64,000 nt of DNA from Andalucia godoyi (taxonomy: Eukaryota > Discoba > Jakobea > Jakobida > Andaluciidae): contig VRVR01000011.1 in assembly GCA_009859145.1 (NCBI GenBank), positions 136,097 to 200,096 of the forward strand, read 5' to 3'. Shown piece by piece: positions 42,101 to 48,785 of this stretch. Numbering within the stretch: position 1 is the first letter of the stretch; each line of letters begins with the position of its first letter. Below the pieces are notes generated by a model. It had not been told where the DNA came from. It was given only the letters and a program-made list of their open reading frames with translations, and made no database searches. The translations under genes were made by a program, and so were the position numbers.

Positions 42101-42661
42101 CTTATCCCGGGAGGTTCTCAAGTCGCCGTCACAGAGGAGAATAAGAAGGAGTACGTGCAGTTATTAACTGCGTCTCGCATGACATCATCCATTGAAAAGC
42201 AAATCGAGGCTTTTGTTCGAGGATTCCGAGAAGTAGTTCCAATGGATTTGATTTCAATTTTCAACGAAGCCGAACTAGAACTCCTTCTCAACGGAATGCC
42301 GGATATTGACATTGCTGATTTGCGAACCAATACGTTGTATTCTGGATATAGTGCTTCCGATACTGCGATCACATGGTTCTGGCGCATCGTTGAATCGTTC
42401 GAGAAGGAAGACAAGGCCCGTCTCGTGCAGTTTGTGACGGGTACGTCGAAAGTCCCGTTGGGCGGTTTCAAGGAGTCGATGGGAATGAGCGGCCCGCAAA
42501 AGTTTTCCATTCACAGAATTCGAGGTCGTGAGGATGCGCTGCCGACTGCGCACACTTGCTTCAATCAGTTGGACCTGCCCGAATACTCTTCTGAAGAACT
42601 ACTGAGAGAACGTCTGTTGGTTGCGATTCGAGAAGGGGCGGAGGGTTTTGCGTTCGCCTAG
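33167..42661 (+). CDS. HUWE1: HUWE1/Tom1-type giant HECT ubiquitin ligase
   Basis: 3164 residues in one exon. Residues 1-950 form the helical N-terminal solenoid (DUF908/DUF913 type). A UBA domain follows near 975-1020 (QQLTGMGFTEVQARNGLR). Acidic, Ser/Asp-rich linkers occupy about 1540-1710 and 2243-2300. Between them are three ubiquitin-binding LPxEL repeats: DALPLELLRDVV (about 2055), AALPPELQAEVL (about 2134) and SLPPELREDIL (about 2180). The HECT domain covers about 2790-3164, with Cys3131 as catalytic residue in PTAHTCFNQLDLP. Human HUWE1 and yeast Tom1 have the same order. These ligases ubiquitinate histones, unassembled ribosomal proteins and orphan subunits. The gene is shorter than human (4374) but close to Tom1. 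The start is the first ATG, just ahead of an RTRLNVSNPATELQ-type N-terminus. Confidence 0.95.
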   Translation: MVRIKTRLNVSNPATELQKAISRLATCKSKQDWIAAWSDTSVLLHVKYSTRSRHDLLYWVPVLNALDASLADADPEDEEFVAVLLRIFRYLLVNASHSHYFSSYDTLRKLLFSPSLPVLNMALDLLLVLIRPPFRVKDQEFARFSPLIAVLSYSLPKDPIEKYRVGSIAFSSSEVVQVQSYAQLESWFSTIGAKEAGEDREEFKFAVWIRILQIRCETISSDRLHDYWSQIRFRACSILSFDRSNLTSVITVFHFHPNLLDEICDILLSPSALFTVKTAAVECLSGLFIDMDRSEVESALQQTQLGEFSGVFPTFLRNKAYLVVDNLPFLESLLECFILLSQSSTGLKALQSSKLIDFYANYFLSLSGDDIISFAKICSPVLDLLETFLSPGLNIPFPFIDLELKFLHTCVEWLKLRHFDQQSQFSDVSFACMQSCLIPALTAVCVALQSSQGNSFRAAVIASHFVADLDFLLSNFTAFDGIVVSFVVSALSAFLQQSPTSIPNLLPTGILQRVFDIFSLPADQLLMETVVVSMRFVSSVCLMEEGRALFRQNGQLSALSKFFTDPSYSLIASGKCAVTLGIHIEEFIRHNPEFVMDAAGQLHGILMSLVSLITDVCGPKTAAADLETVKLMAYNVVRVLDPVFSSRTSITLTLVEKGSLSAIANLLTNETVLTVFGDTLSQLVKLFAGPVGTRTASSVSILNELCKSVLSSPHPTNVKLLIVEKCLSILLIAVQDARSHDPQLLESIYRVLPLLKVPVSVFTPNAKPVVDREVFRFFRTVRSFVLHVVGRTSRLADSESLRFVQPTCLLFADLDPSCIKLASSLFDESGRFPKLEVLFDAFFSALNARLSVQTEATHRKEIAAAILPFVEKAFRYRAVASSAVLVSNKEFLGKWRNYCARLVLIFRDHQLWDASLCAVLSEIAFTFGKQWDSLVSPSTDAEPTSISAPDAPAIPRRSQTERRAARSAQREGQVQSFVQQLTGMGFTEVQARNGLRNVEYGDVVEAMEWILSHPYQSLEESSESTRPESALEASAISETSANLSADVVVPEGASALPLVVDTQGTATGSSAPFVDELVQTLNATIMSVLTREDSVHESRTACLLHLANFVSGAMNKESLRSSIDVASFYRNIQFCSVLANKSAVFRATLGEEFFSAMHHSFVNMLTQAKYSDDLAHDVASILLLLRWDPSGAHQLAVFAKTAFSVFCSSMIVVYAFLQSAVHVCRQSFSDANLIGEAISLDAIFSVPQIAKFDRFPVLLSALLRLTSEDEVTLQQSMEFEIRRIVTASKAKVFADLATFSSLASRSSVIFEKALLRTCIAVEGGIRLKTRDEVEGPYSNLSCSRRLRVVVERLISFLVDSVAAQNSTVVLQPEEVCVLLSDFVAAYPVAGPLVVSDERIFSTLFSLNLTDRHVGNLLVLLCGRTPSVTLSHLLLFLKSATDVDSISKVLSFLVTLINPKRSSSFRSKDLLYLMIFLGFPSVLISLPQKCNFSVPIVNTLTRCLSVLTKPENVQVSLVKNREKYEALLVQGRRREKVHFSNEEGEFSFVHEPGEDSDFSAINDRRLDSPVEAGSAEEDSGNDEEGEDTDGNGGVEEITILDQDGNPIDILDESSDDDSNTDSNDSVSDGENSDEDLDGDGEGMDTSQDIILQEVDRGAHFPGDDIGIQSDDDLNGDDDDDDDDDDDDDDEEEDGDRNRNEHGSADVDNMDRAMEDVLADLGENGDPTQSGDAAYVSEGAYDDVHMEFVLEDDDLFDFAIESPADILDLWDSEIGFQRRRSQPDQEFAPAINVAEQEIGFPRSYDPALASILLDEDVDPTPVRVDVIGNSDIRRSQSMDVDDILEPPTPAVAAGASASTIEADGNSALPYERSAVVHPFLTRLSAVENERARRASQPQSGRAAPAIFFEDVLLDLHSRRPIAGRSNRPHTHVDASSVRWSYGLEDDAETSSSPDVMPLLERVFSQMSHEHPHPPSQPQPSTELPPAVISSASTGSVAAASAVPDAFTGVAAAAEVIAPDVSNSQPVNPATSSVADEQSELQSLRTQAVSLGIDQDFVDALPLELLRDVVMERNRDRDRAAAAAATAAPVASSVAESSAAALNVSDVSARAADDGSHVHNEIQSQREAVISGDIDAEFLAALPPELQAEVLEQQRLLQQRAAEPSSPPARGPEDMDTASFIVSLPPELREDILLTTDPAVILQLPPHIQAEARALRERGARSLHSGHGLPRVVASHAGSFSIVRDGNNDDDDDDDDDDDDDDDNDDNDEVEDDDRHLAPFQIDDIGMEEDEDDTLVSPAGGSRRHGRTLADKKSAASNSSAAASPEFASLLTKLLADADVIACLQLERIPSDSDSTKFCLGDVADSFLSKPDIYSLVRILFIADPLQSQDLEVIFVNLMTIPETSALIVSALISVISPSFSEGPLLIQSNDRHLLDLKPFVAAFDKGDVSVAVRRATAVLFSALQSKSLNVPSFLLRSAHPISDGDFREFLRLIADGCFSGPQLVDDPRAHNLSFNGFVLPLTYLFDVIRDIPHESLINCVKLVSSCIRFIEKKSSALLKTFLRGLELHKGVADEVVKDRLATTLRHALLFSVSQSIRKESVRALVDLLCTHRNSEALMGVSRPILRCIGSSPVLCRLLCECVCGFVDRYASQIVADTSNISAIRALLRVLKLSSLLPTSLMPLLEGSVILNDLWKRMEDIPDPASRDALVEAYLTLCTMDVKLPMAPPEFITSATHPVAGASPEWHRQMHAFLEKHRQAVNDIVSRNPSLLSKKPFGVLLSFPRQLDFENKANWFRAQLRRALRHSPVDSVRITVRRQHIFEDSFFSLRIKTPEELRGPLTVRFDGEQGIDAGGVSREWFLVLSREMFNPNYALFCESHESATFQPNPASYVNPDHLEYLRFVGRVVGLAILNGHLLDAYFTRSFFKHMLGIPVTYHDIASIDPDFYNSLKWTLENDITGVLDLTFTNEVEEFGAKKVTELIPGGSQVAVTEENKKEYVQLLTASRMTSSIEKQIEAFVRGFREVVPMDLISIFNEAELELLLNGMPDIDIADLRTNTLYSGYSASDTAITWFWRIVESFEKEDKARLVQFVTGTSKVPLGGFKESMGMSGPQKFSIHRIRGREDALPTAHTCFNQLDLPEYSSEELLRERLLVAIREGAEGFAFA
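38190..38243 (+). repeat. (GAC/GAT)n coding microsatellite
   Basis: Asp-codon run mixing GAC and GAT in the first acidic linker of the HUWE1-like protein. A second, similar run is at 39898-39962. Mixed codons suggest the amino acid run, not the DNA repeat, is conserved. Confidence 0.75.
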
Positions 42662-42871
42662 TGTTTACACTGTCTGCCCGTTTGTCTGGTTTTTTCCCCC
42701 ATGCATTCTTTCGCGCAGATCTGGTACGTCTTCTCCGTATTGCTCCATCTTTACTCGTGTACAAGTAATTTACATGTTTGCAGTAAAACGAATGTATGTT
42801 TCGTGTATCCCATTTTAATTTTGATCATTATTGCCATCGCTACCATTGCCATCACCACCACCACCAGCTCA

Positions 42872-43216
42872 TCAGCCTTTGCCATCGCGAGCCCCAATGC
42901 TTTCGGCCTCCTTCTTGAGCTTTCCCATTTGCGACCGTTGTTCCACATCCATCGTTTCCAATTCCTCAGTCGATAAATGACGTCCAATGTCGTCTAAATT
43001 GCTAGTTCTTCTCAGTTGATCCAGGTATTGTTGCCATTGACTCACAAATGGAACCGCATGTTGCTTCCCTGCTGTCTTGTGCAATTTGAATTCTTCGCGG
43101 ACATACTTGTCTCCAAGAATCCGCAGTGTCCGAGGCAGTGTTGTTCTGTGAGTTCGAAGGATGTCCCGATACAAATGAAGAACAGACTCCCTCCACGCAC
43201 CTGTCCCAAACGACAT
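42872..43216 (-). CDS. SDHAF3: Succinate dehydrogenase assembly factor 3 (ACN9/SDHAF3, LYR family)
   Basis: 114 residues from ATG 43216 (MSFGTGAWRESVLHLYRDIL). The LYR motif (residues 14-16, L-Y-R) is followed by the ACN9-specific LPRTLRILGDKYVREEFKLH and KTAGKQHAVPFVSQWQQYLD, which match human SDHAF3 and yeast Sdh7. It is a mitochondrial matrix protein that helps insert or protect Fe-S clusters of SDHB. Upstream on the minus strand, a GTAAGC donor at 43367 and a TTTTAG acceptor at 43229 mark a likely 139 nt leader intron; the frame through it has no in-frame ATG, so translation should begin at 43216. The leader exon abuts the end of Fanzor-like relic A. Convergent with the HUWE1-like gene, 210 bp apart. 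Confidence 0.87.
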   Translation of the reverse strand: MSFGTGAWRESVLHLYRDILRTHRTTLPRTLRILGDKYVREEFKLHKTAGKQHAVPFVSQWQQYLDQLRRTSNLDDIGRHLSTEELETMDVEQRSQMGKLKKEAESIGARDGKG

Positions 43217-43228
43217 TCTCCCCAGCAC

Positions 43229-43367
43229 CTAAAAGATATATGTGTATATATACTCCTCTCAATCGACCCGGTTTGTTGTTGTTTTGACTCGGCGAGTGTT
43301 TGAGCGTTGCACGCTTCATTCCTGCAGTCCTCATCAAACAAAAGCAGCATGAAGTGCAGTTGCTTAC
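43229..43367 (-). other. Probable leader intron of SDHAF3
   Basis: GTAAGC donor at 43367-43362 and ATATCTTTTAG acceptor at 43229. It is 139 nt long and its last third is T/A-rich (TATATATACACATATAT). Supported only by consensus. Confidence 0.5.
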
Positions 43368-43504
43368 CGTAGTAGTCCGCGCAGCAATCTTTTCCGTCCA
43401 TTCCGGATATCCGGATTCCAGTTGACAGTTGGCGACTTGCCGTAGTCGTGCGTGCACGGAAGACAATGAGTTTTCCTCGCCTGCAGCCGCACGGAGTCGG
43501 CGTA

Positions 43505-44182
43505 CATTTGGTCCACTAACCACGGATAAGTATCACTGATTACCCATAATCAATGCTGCAACCCAACAACATGCATAACATGACTGGGAAGGGGTAGGCC
43601 CCAACACGCCCCTCGGCATGAGAGACGTTCTTACGAGAGATGCAGATGTTGCGCGTGCCGTTCCAATCGCGGTCGATCGTGCAATTGCATGATGGGCAAC
43701 AAAACACCTTGGCGATCGTCGAAGACAGTTTGTCGGCAGCTGCTCTGCGGAGCGCATCGTCATGCACGTCGCGGGCAACGAAGCAGGTGGTGATGGCTCG
43801 TTCGACGTCGGCGAGGCAGTGTAGTGGTTTGATATTTATCCGCTGTAGTGGGTACATATCGCCAAATGTCGACACATAACGTTTGCAGCTTGGTTGCGCC
43901 CATGCAACCGTTGAGGTGAATCTGTGCCTTTCCTGTCTTTTGTGTTTCAATAAATTGGAGACCTTTTTCTTTATTGGTTATTGCCGTTACAGCAGTACAT
44001 GCGATGGGAGCCGGCGTGGATGCTGCGGATCGTTCCTGGCGGCGGTGGAGATGTCATGGGTCTTGCGCGGCGTTGCGGGCGTGACGTACATGGTGCGCTG
44101 CACGGACAGTAAAATAAAGATATGAAATGAGCGTCGCTGTGCGAGAATGCAACGCGGCTGTGTGTTTAGAGGGATTTCATGA
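43505..44182 (-). mobile_element. Fanzor/TnpB-like element relic A
   Basis: The minus strand encodes a C-terminal zinc-ribbon fragment ending at 43540: VFCCPSCNCTIDRDWNGTRN, then SHAEGRVGAYPFP. CxxC followed by (I/T)DRD.NG.RNI is the hallmark of TnpB and eukaryotic Fanzor RNA-guided nucleases; its Asp is one of the RuvC catalytic residues. No start codon or intact RuvC-I/II motif is present, and the element is only about 680 bp, against 1.5-2 kb or more for a full gene. Its ends match relic C over about 75 bp at the 5' side (TTTCATATCTTTATTTTACT) and about 150 bp at the 3' side (CTTATCCGTGGTTA, then AATGTA). Boundaries are approximate to about 10 bp. Truncated and probably inactive. Confidence 0.7.
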
Positions 44183-44509
44183 ATCCGCATCAGCACCCAT
44201 CAAATGTGCTATTTGAGTTGCACATTTGCGAGAGGAACTTGAGAATGCGTCCCCTACTTGAGTACCGAACTGCCGGGCTTGGACAAAGACGCCTCAAGTG
44301 GACATGGAAAACGAAAAAACTGGAAAAAAAGATCCGGCAGAGCGATTTACTTGGAGCAACATGGAAACTTTTTTAGGTTGCGGGGTAGTATCGCGAGAAG
44401 TGACAGCGGTGTTTTGTTTAATATTTTTTGTGTGTTTTAATTAATTTTGGTTTGACAAGGAGGCGTTACGAGAAGGAAGAAAACTGCACTCATCTGATTT
44501 ACTGTATGC
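44183..44509. promoter_or_regulatory. Upstream region of MMAB
   Basis: About 330 bp with no recognised gene. It contains A-rich DNA at 44306-44330, AT-rich DNA at 44418-44450 and AAGGAGGCGTTACGAGAAGG before the start. Confidence 0.4.
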
Positions 44510-45250
44510 ATGTTCCGATTGCCAAGACCGTTAACGATCCCAACTGTTTTTCTTGTGCGCCGTGTTGTTTCGAGGAGTACCTGTGTTGCAAGATCCATGA
44601 CTGATGATAGTGCTGCGCCGACTGCTGCGCAGGATGTGAAGAAATCAAAGATCTACACTCGGACGGGTGATCGTGGCACGTCGGGTCTGTTCAATGGCAC
44701 CCGAGCATCCAAGGACAATATGTTCTTTGAAGCACTTGGCACAACCGACGAGGTGAATGCGGTCCTTGGCGTTGCTCGCGAATACCTCCAATCACCAATA
44801 TCCAGTCTGCCGACCTCTGCTGTGCTTGCGACTCTCGACGAGCAACTTTCAGTGATTCAGTCGCGGCTTTTGGATCTCGGATCAGCCATCGCGACACCCA
44901 TTCCAACCTCGGATAGCGATCTTTTGAAAAGAGTGCAGTTTCCCCATGCCCACGTCGCGGATATTGAGAGCTGGATCGATGTGTGGGACTCGCAGTTACC
45001 ACCTCTCACCAACTTTATTCTTCCATCCGGCGGTCTTGCATCCGCTCATTTGCACCATGGTCGCACTGTTTGCCGACGAGCAGAGCGAAGTGTCGTCCAG
45101 CTTGTCCGCGAAGACCAGATTCCTGCAGTCGTTCAAATCTACCTAAACAGACTCTCCGATTACCTCTTTGTCGTGGCCCGCATCGCCGCAAAGGAACACG
45201 GTCGACCAGAACACGTATACAAGAAGCAAATCGCCGATACTTCACAATAA
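44510..45250 (+). CDS. MMAB: Cob(I)alamin adenosyltransferase (MMAB/PduO type)
   Basis: 246 residues with a basic, Ser/Arg-rich N-terminus (FRLPRPLTIPTVFLVRRVVS) that looks like a mitochondrial presequence. The core has the ATP-binding YTRTGDRGTSGLFNG (about 49-63), ALGTTDEVNAVLG, and the helix FILPSGGLASAHLHHGRTVC followed by RRAER with the conserved Arg/Glu pair. Then comes YLNRLSDYLFVVAR. PduO-type enzymes make adenosylcobalamin from cob(I)alamin and ATP. In mitochondria they load methylmalonyl-CoA mutase, so the organism probably has that enzyme. No intron. Convergent with the small unknown gene, 64 bp apart. Confidence 0.93.
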   Translation: MFRLPRPLTIPTVFLVRRVVSRSTCVARSMTDDSAAPTAAQDVKKSKIYTRTGDRGTSGLFNGTRASKDNMFFEALGTTDEVNAVLGVAREYLQSPISSLPTSAVLATLDEQLSVIQSRLLDLGSAIATPIPTSDSDLLKRVQFPHAHVADIESWIDVWDSQLPPLTNFILPSGGLASAHLHHGRTVCRRAERSVVQLVREDQIPAVVQIYLNRLSDYLFVVARIAAKEHGRPEHVYKKQIADTSQ

Positions 45251-45314
45251 ATGCACTTCTCGCACGATCCACCGTTGAGCACACATGATGTTGTTCCCAA
45301 GCTGAACTGTCGTA

Positions 45315-45803
45315 TCAGACTTCACCAGCAGCAGACGACGCAGACACAAAAGTTTGCCGCGCTGCCCTTCGTCTTGCACATTCTGCCTTTTCCAAAGCAT
45401 CATCGATGGATCGCAAATCGCAGTCCAAGATGTGCTTCCAAAGCAAAGCCGAATGTCGTAAAAGAGACACGGATGCGTTGAATAGCGCTTGCGGATCCGC
45501 GAAGCAGACGCTAGATGACCGGACAGTCGAGAGTGTGGTGGAGAGCACGAGAACCAAGGTTGAATCAAGAGACCCGATACGCTCGAGCGTTGCATCGAGA
45601 TCGCGGTCGCATGGACCCAGAGCCATCGCACGCGACTCCGCCTGCCGTAGCTCGGATAGCTCCGAGACAGACTCCATCGACGATGCAGCAACTGCAGACG
45701 ATACCGCAGGAACAAGATGCGAAAGACTCGCCAAGTGATTATGAATGTCCATACATTGCGTCCGGTACTGCACAATCCATTTTCGCAAACTCGACTCGGT
45801 CAT
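45315..45803 (-). CDS. Small helical protein of unknown family
   Basis: 162 residues from ATG 45803 (MTESSLRKWIVQYRTQCMDI). The frame remains open upstream to 45992, but that part reads poly-Gln and poly-Leu from a simple repeat, so the later ATG is preferred. The protein is mostly amphipathic helix (ASLSHLVPAVSSAVAA, VSELSELRQAESRAMA, LERIGSLDSTLVLVLS) and ends SSAAGEV. Coiled-coil-like, with no signal peptide and no recognisable domain. Moderate confidence that it is a gene: the frame is long for its position between MMAB and TCF25 and the flanks look like leader and 3' end. Confidence 0.5.
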   Translation of the reverse strand: MTESSLRKWIVQYRTQCMDIHNHLASLSHLVPAVSSAVAASSMESVSELSELRQAESRAMALGPCDRDLDATLERIGSLDSTLVLVLSTTLSTVRSSSVCFADPQALFNASVSLLRHSALLWKHILDCDLRSIDDALEKAECARRRAARQTFVSASSAAGEV

Positions 45804-46262
45804 CTGTACGCAAAGGCCTATGTCATTGATCGAGCACGTGACTCCTGTGTTTCCTTGGTTTCCTTGGTTTTTTGTTTTTTTTTTGTTTTTGTTTTGTAGT
45901 AGTAGTAGTAGTAGTAGTTGTTGTTGTTGTTCATCAATTTGCATCCTTTCCCCGGAGCAAAAGATTGCGATTTCGAAAAAAAATGAACTCAAGTGGACTC
46001 ACTTATTGTAGTGCCACGGTTTCTTAAGGGTTTTGCAGCGTTGGACGTCTTTGGTGAGCTCACATTGAGGTCGATTGTTCCCGATTCCCCAATAGCATTT
46101 CCGTTCTTATTTTATTTATTTTATTTGTTTTGTTTCGCAGGTTTTCTGCAAAGATTGACGATCTTTTTCTCGGTTTTTTTGGGGGGGTTTTTTTCTCCTG
46201 CGTCTTCCTTCTTTCCCATCCACATTGTTGCTTGTGCGACCGAGAGAGTTGGTGTTCCTACT
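45804..46262. promoter_or_regulatory. Divergent upstream region of the small gene and TCF25
   Basis: 459 bp. (TAG)n and (TTG)n lie at 45898-45930, T-runs at 45880 and 46170-46190. A polypyrimidine tract ending TTTCGCAG at 46140 is a possible 3' splice site of a TCF25 leader intron. Confidence 0.45.
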
Positions 46263-48785
46263 ATGGCGGCTCGAGCTCTGCGAAAACAGCGTGAAATTGC
46301 AGAAGGCGCAACTACATATACATCAAACAAGAAGCGATCAAAAGACGCAGATGTTCCAAATGTGCCTGTTGCAGAGGAAGAAACATTGTCCATTTCACCG
46401 GAAGAAGATGATATGGTTACTGCACGCGGAAGCACGTCGTTGTTTTCGCTGTTGAGAAATCAGGAGGATGAACTAGTGGACGTCAGCGAAGACGAAAGCG
46501 AGAATGACGCAGAAGGAAGCAGGACGGAGTCATTAACTGCAAAGTCAAAGAAGAGCGATGGTCACAGGAAGAATAAGAAGGGTAGCGAAAAGGGAAAGGA
46601 CAGGGGCAGGGGCAGGGGCACAGGGGTGAAGCAGGAGCCAGGAAAGAGAAAACAAGGATCTGCACGTCCTTCTGTCGAGGAAGCCTCTCAATGGAGCGCT
46701 GGGAATCGAAGTACTGCAAAGGATGCCGATGACACGGATGACGCCCTGCAATTGGGGGAAGACGGTTCCGACGATGAGGAATTCGACAGGGTGCTGAGCT
46801 CGATGAACATGCATGCTGTTGGCGGGGCACCAGGTCTGGGGCAAGCTGGTGGGGAGATCGGTGTTGTCAAGTTGGCGACATCGGTGTCGATCGATTCGAG
46901 ATATCTGTATCCCGAGAAGGAATTGAAATCCAAGTTTGGTGATGCAAGTATCGGTTTTCGAGAAACATCGGAAGCTGCGAATGAACACCTCCCTTCGGCG
47001 ATTTTGTATGGATCGACACTGGAGGAAACCATCGCAATGCGTAGGATCCTCAATGATGCGCATGCGCCCCAGAAGCGACGGGGCGTCATGGTGCGGAACC
47101 CAAAGTTTGTGAGGCCCAACATGTCTTGGCCGGCGCTGCTTGAGCACGGATTCCGATTTGTGAATTTGAGTAGGTTGTCTGGCTCGCGGAAGGACGCTTC
47201 TGCATCCTTTGACATCTCGGACACAGAAATGACAGAAATGAAGGCTCGGTGGGATCGTGACGAGCTTCTGCGGTCTTTGATTGAGAAGGACAAATCGTGT
47301 GGGTCCATGGACCAGCTGCAAGTGTGGACCATGATTCCATCTGCAGAGACGAAGCGGCTGCAGCCGGCGTTGGATGAGTGCATTGCGAGTGGAGATCCCA
47401 ATGCTCTTGTTACGTTTGTCTCCATGCACCAGCCGTACAATGTGGATGCGAATCTACGCATTGCTTCGTTCTTGTCCACCGTTGCGGCGCAAGCATCGGA
47501 TGCCATTCCATTCATGGACAGGGCCCTTTTGGCACTGGAGTCAGCTGCGTCCGCGTCAAGATTTGATGTCTGCTCTCGACCGCTACGATCTGTGCTTCCC
47601 TATGACTGCTTCCCCAATAGCAGATCGTTTCACATTGCGCTCTGTCGCCACGCGCAATCTCTTGCGAAGCGAGCTTGTGTGAAAACCGCGCTCGAGGTTT
47701 CAAAGTATCTTTATATGCTGGATCCGTCGGACCCCACGTACGCACTGCTTTCGATGGATTGGTATGCAATGCGTGCTTCGGCGTTTGATTTTATTGTCGA
47801 TTTTGAGCGAGATGTGTTGCGTGCCAGATATGCCCCTCTGTCGTATCTTCCCAACTGGGTATATGCAGTTCCATATGCGACTTTCAAGCTGCTTTATGCG
47901 CAAAGGAAACCGCAAGGGGCTGCAGTGGACAGCGACAGCAGCAGCTCCAACGCCAACGACCTGACGTTTGCGGGTGCCAGATCTGCACTTCGTCGGGCAT
48001 TGATATTGTATCCCTACGTATTTCACGTGTTTCTGCAATCCTGCGTGCCATCGCTGTTCACACGTGAGGCAGATCGCGAGGCGTTCAAAAAGCTTCTTTC
48101 TTCCGTTCTCTTTGATCGTGTTGTGTCTCGCGAATGGATGCTGTTCCAGCGTATTGTATCTTCATTTTCTTCTCGAATTCTCGATGCTTGGAAGCGGGAT
48201 GAAGAGTGGCTTTCTTTCCTCGTGCAAGAGGCGCTGTCCGTGTCTGTCGAATTCGACAGCTATCAGCACACTCGCCGCCAGGGCTCTCGTCATTCCGGGA
48301 CCTCAGTACTCGATCAGTATCTGGAGGAGCGCACTGTACTCGAGAAAGACATCGAGGCCTGCTCCGTCCTCTTCCTCCGTTATGCGACGGTCACGTCCGA
48401 CTCGGTGCAGGCTCATTTCGAGCCAGTTCCAGAAGATCGATCCGTCCTCTCTCTCTTAGAACGCGGCCGCAACTCCGCGTCTCTCTTCTCCCCGTCATCC
48501 TCTGGGAATCCGACCGATACGGGGTCGTCTTCTGCAGCGCACGACGTCAGGATGGCCGGCTCCACTTCCACGGAAACCGACAGAATTGCGTCCGAATGGA
48601 TCCACTCGGAGCTGCACGGAACAGGGACCGGCGGAGTGCGAGAGTCCGTTCGACGGGGCATCTCGTTGATTCGCGCGTTTGCTTCGTCCATGATGCCATG
48701 GAACACCATGGACGAGCGAGCGGTGCACGCCTTGGCTCTGTTTCACGAGTTCCAACGGCAGTTCCATACTCGACTGTATGAGTAA
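46263..48785 (+). CDS. TCF25: TCF25/RQC1-like ribosome quality control factor
   Basis: 840 residues from ATG 46263 (MAARALRKQREIAEG), the family-typical N-terminus; the frame stays open upstream but as low-complexity leader. Residues 50-200 are acidic and Lys/Arg-rich (VSEDESENDAEGSR, KGSEKGKDRGRGRG). The C-terminal 550 residues form the TCF25 domain with ILYGSTLEETIAMR-type and LEHGFRFVNLSRLSG strings, HQPYNVDANLRIASFLST and LLALESAAS and CVKTALEVSKYLYMLDPSDP. In yeast Rqc1 belongs to the RQC complex with Ltn1 and Rqc2 that degrades nascent chains on 60S subunits. The protein is longer than human TCF25 (676), mainly through N-terminal charged sequence. Confidence 0.85.
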   Translation: MAARALRKQREIAEGATTYTSNKKRSKDADVPNVPVAEEETLSISPEEDDMVTARGSTSLFSLLRNQEDELVDVSEDESENDAEGSRTESLTAKSKKSDGHRKNKKGSEKGKDRGRGRGTGVKQEPGKRKQGSARPSVEEASQWSAGNRSTAKDADDTDDALQLGEDGSDDEEFDRVLSSMNMHAVGGAPGLGQAGGEIGVVKLATSVSIDSRYLYPEKELKSKFGDASIGFRETSEAANEHLPSAILYGSTLEETIAMRRILNDAHAPQKRRGVMVRNPKFVRPNMSWPALLEHGFRFVNLSRLSGSRKDASASFDISDTEMTEMKARWDRDELLRSLIEKDKSCGSMDQLQVWTMIPSAETKRLQPALDECIASGDPNALVTFVSMHQPYNVDANLRIASFLSTVAAQASDAIPFMDRALLALESAASASRFDVCSRPLRSVLPYDCFPNSRSFHIALCRHAQSLAKRACVKTALEVSKYLYMLDPSDPTYALLSMDWYAMRASAFDFIVDFERDVLRARYAPLSYLPNWVYAVPYATFKLLYAQRKPQGAAVDSDSSSSNANDLTFAGARSALRRALILYPYVFHVFLQSCVPSLFTREADREAFKKLLSSVLFDRVVSREWMLFQRIVSSFSSRILDAWKRDEEWLSFLVQEALSVSVEFDSYQHTRRQGSRHSGTSVLDQYLEERTVLEKDIEACSVLFLRYATVTSDSVQAHFEPVPEDRSVLSLLERGRNSASLFSPSSSGNPTDTGSSSAAHDVRMAGSTSTETDRIASEWIHSELHGTGTGGVRESVRRGISLIRAFASSMMPWNTMDERAVHALALFHEFQRQFHTRLYE

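Noticed and set aside
43002-43523. 173-codon frame overlapping SDHAF3 upstream region
   Set aside because: No ATG, and it crosses a likely intron; SDHAF3 itself is in another frame.
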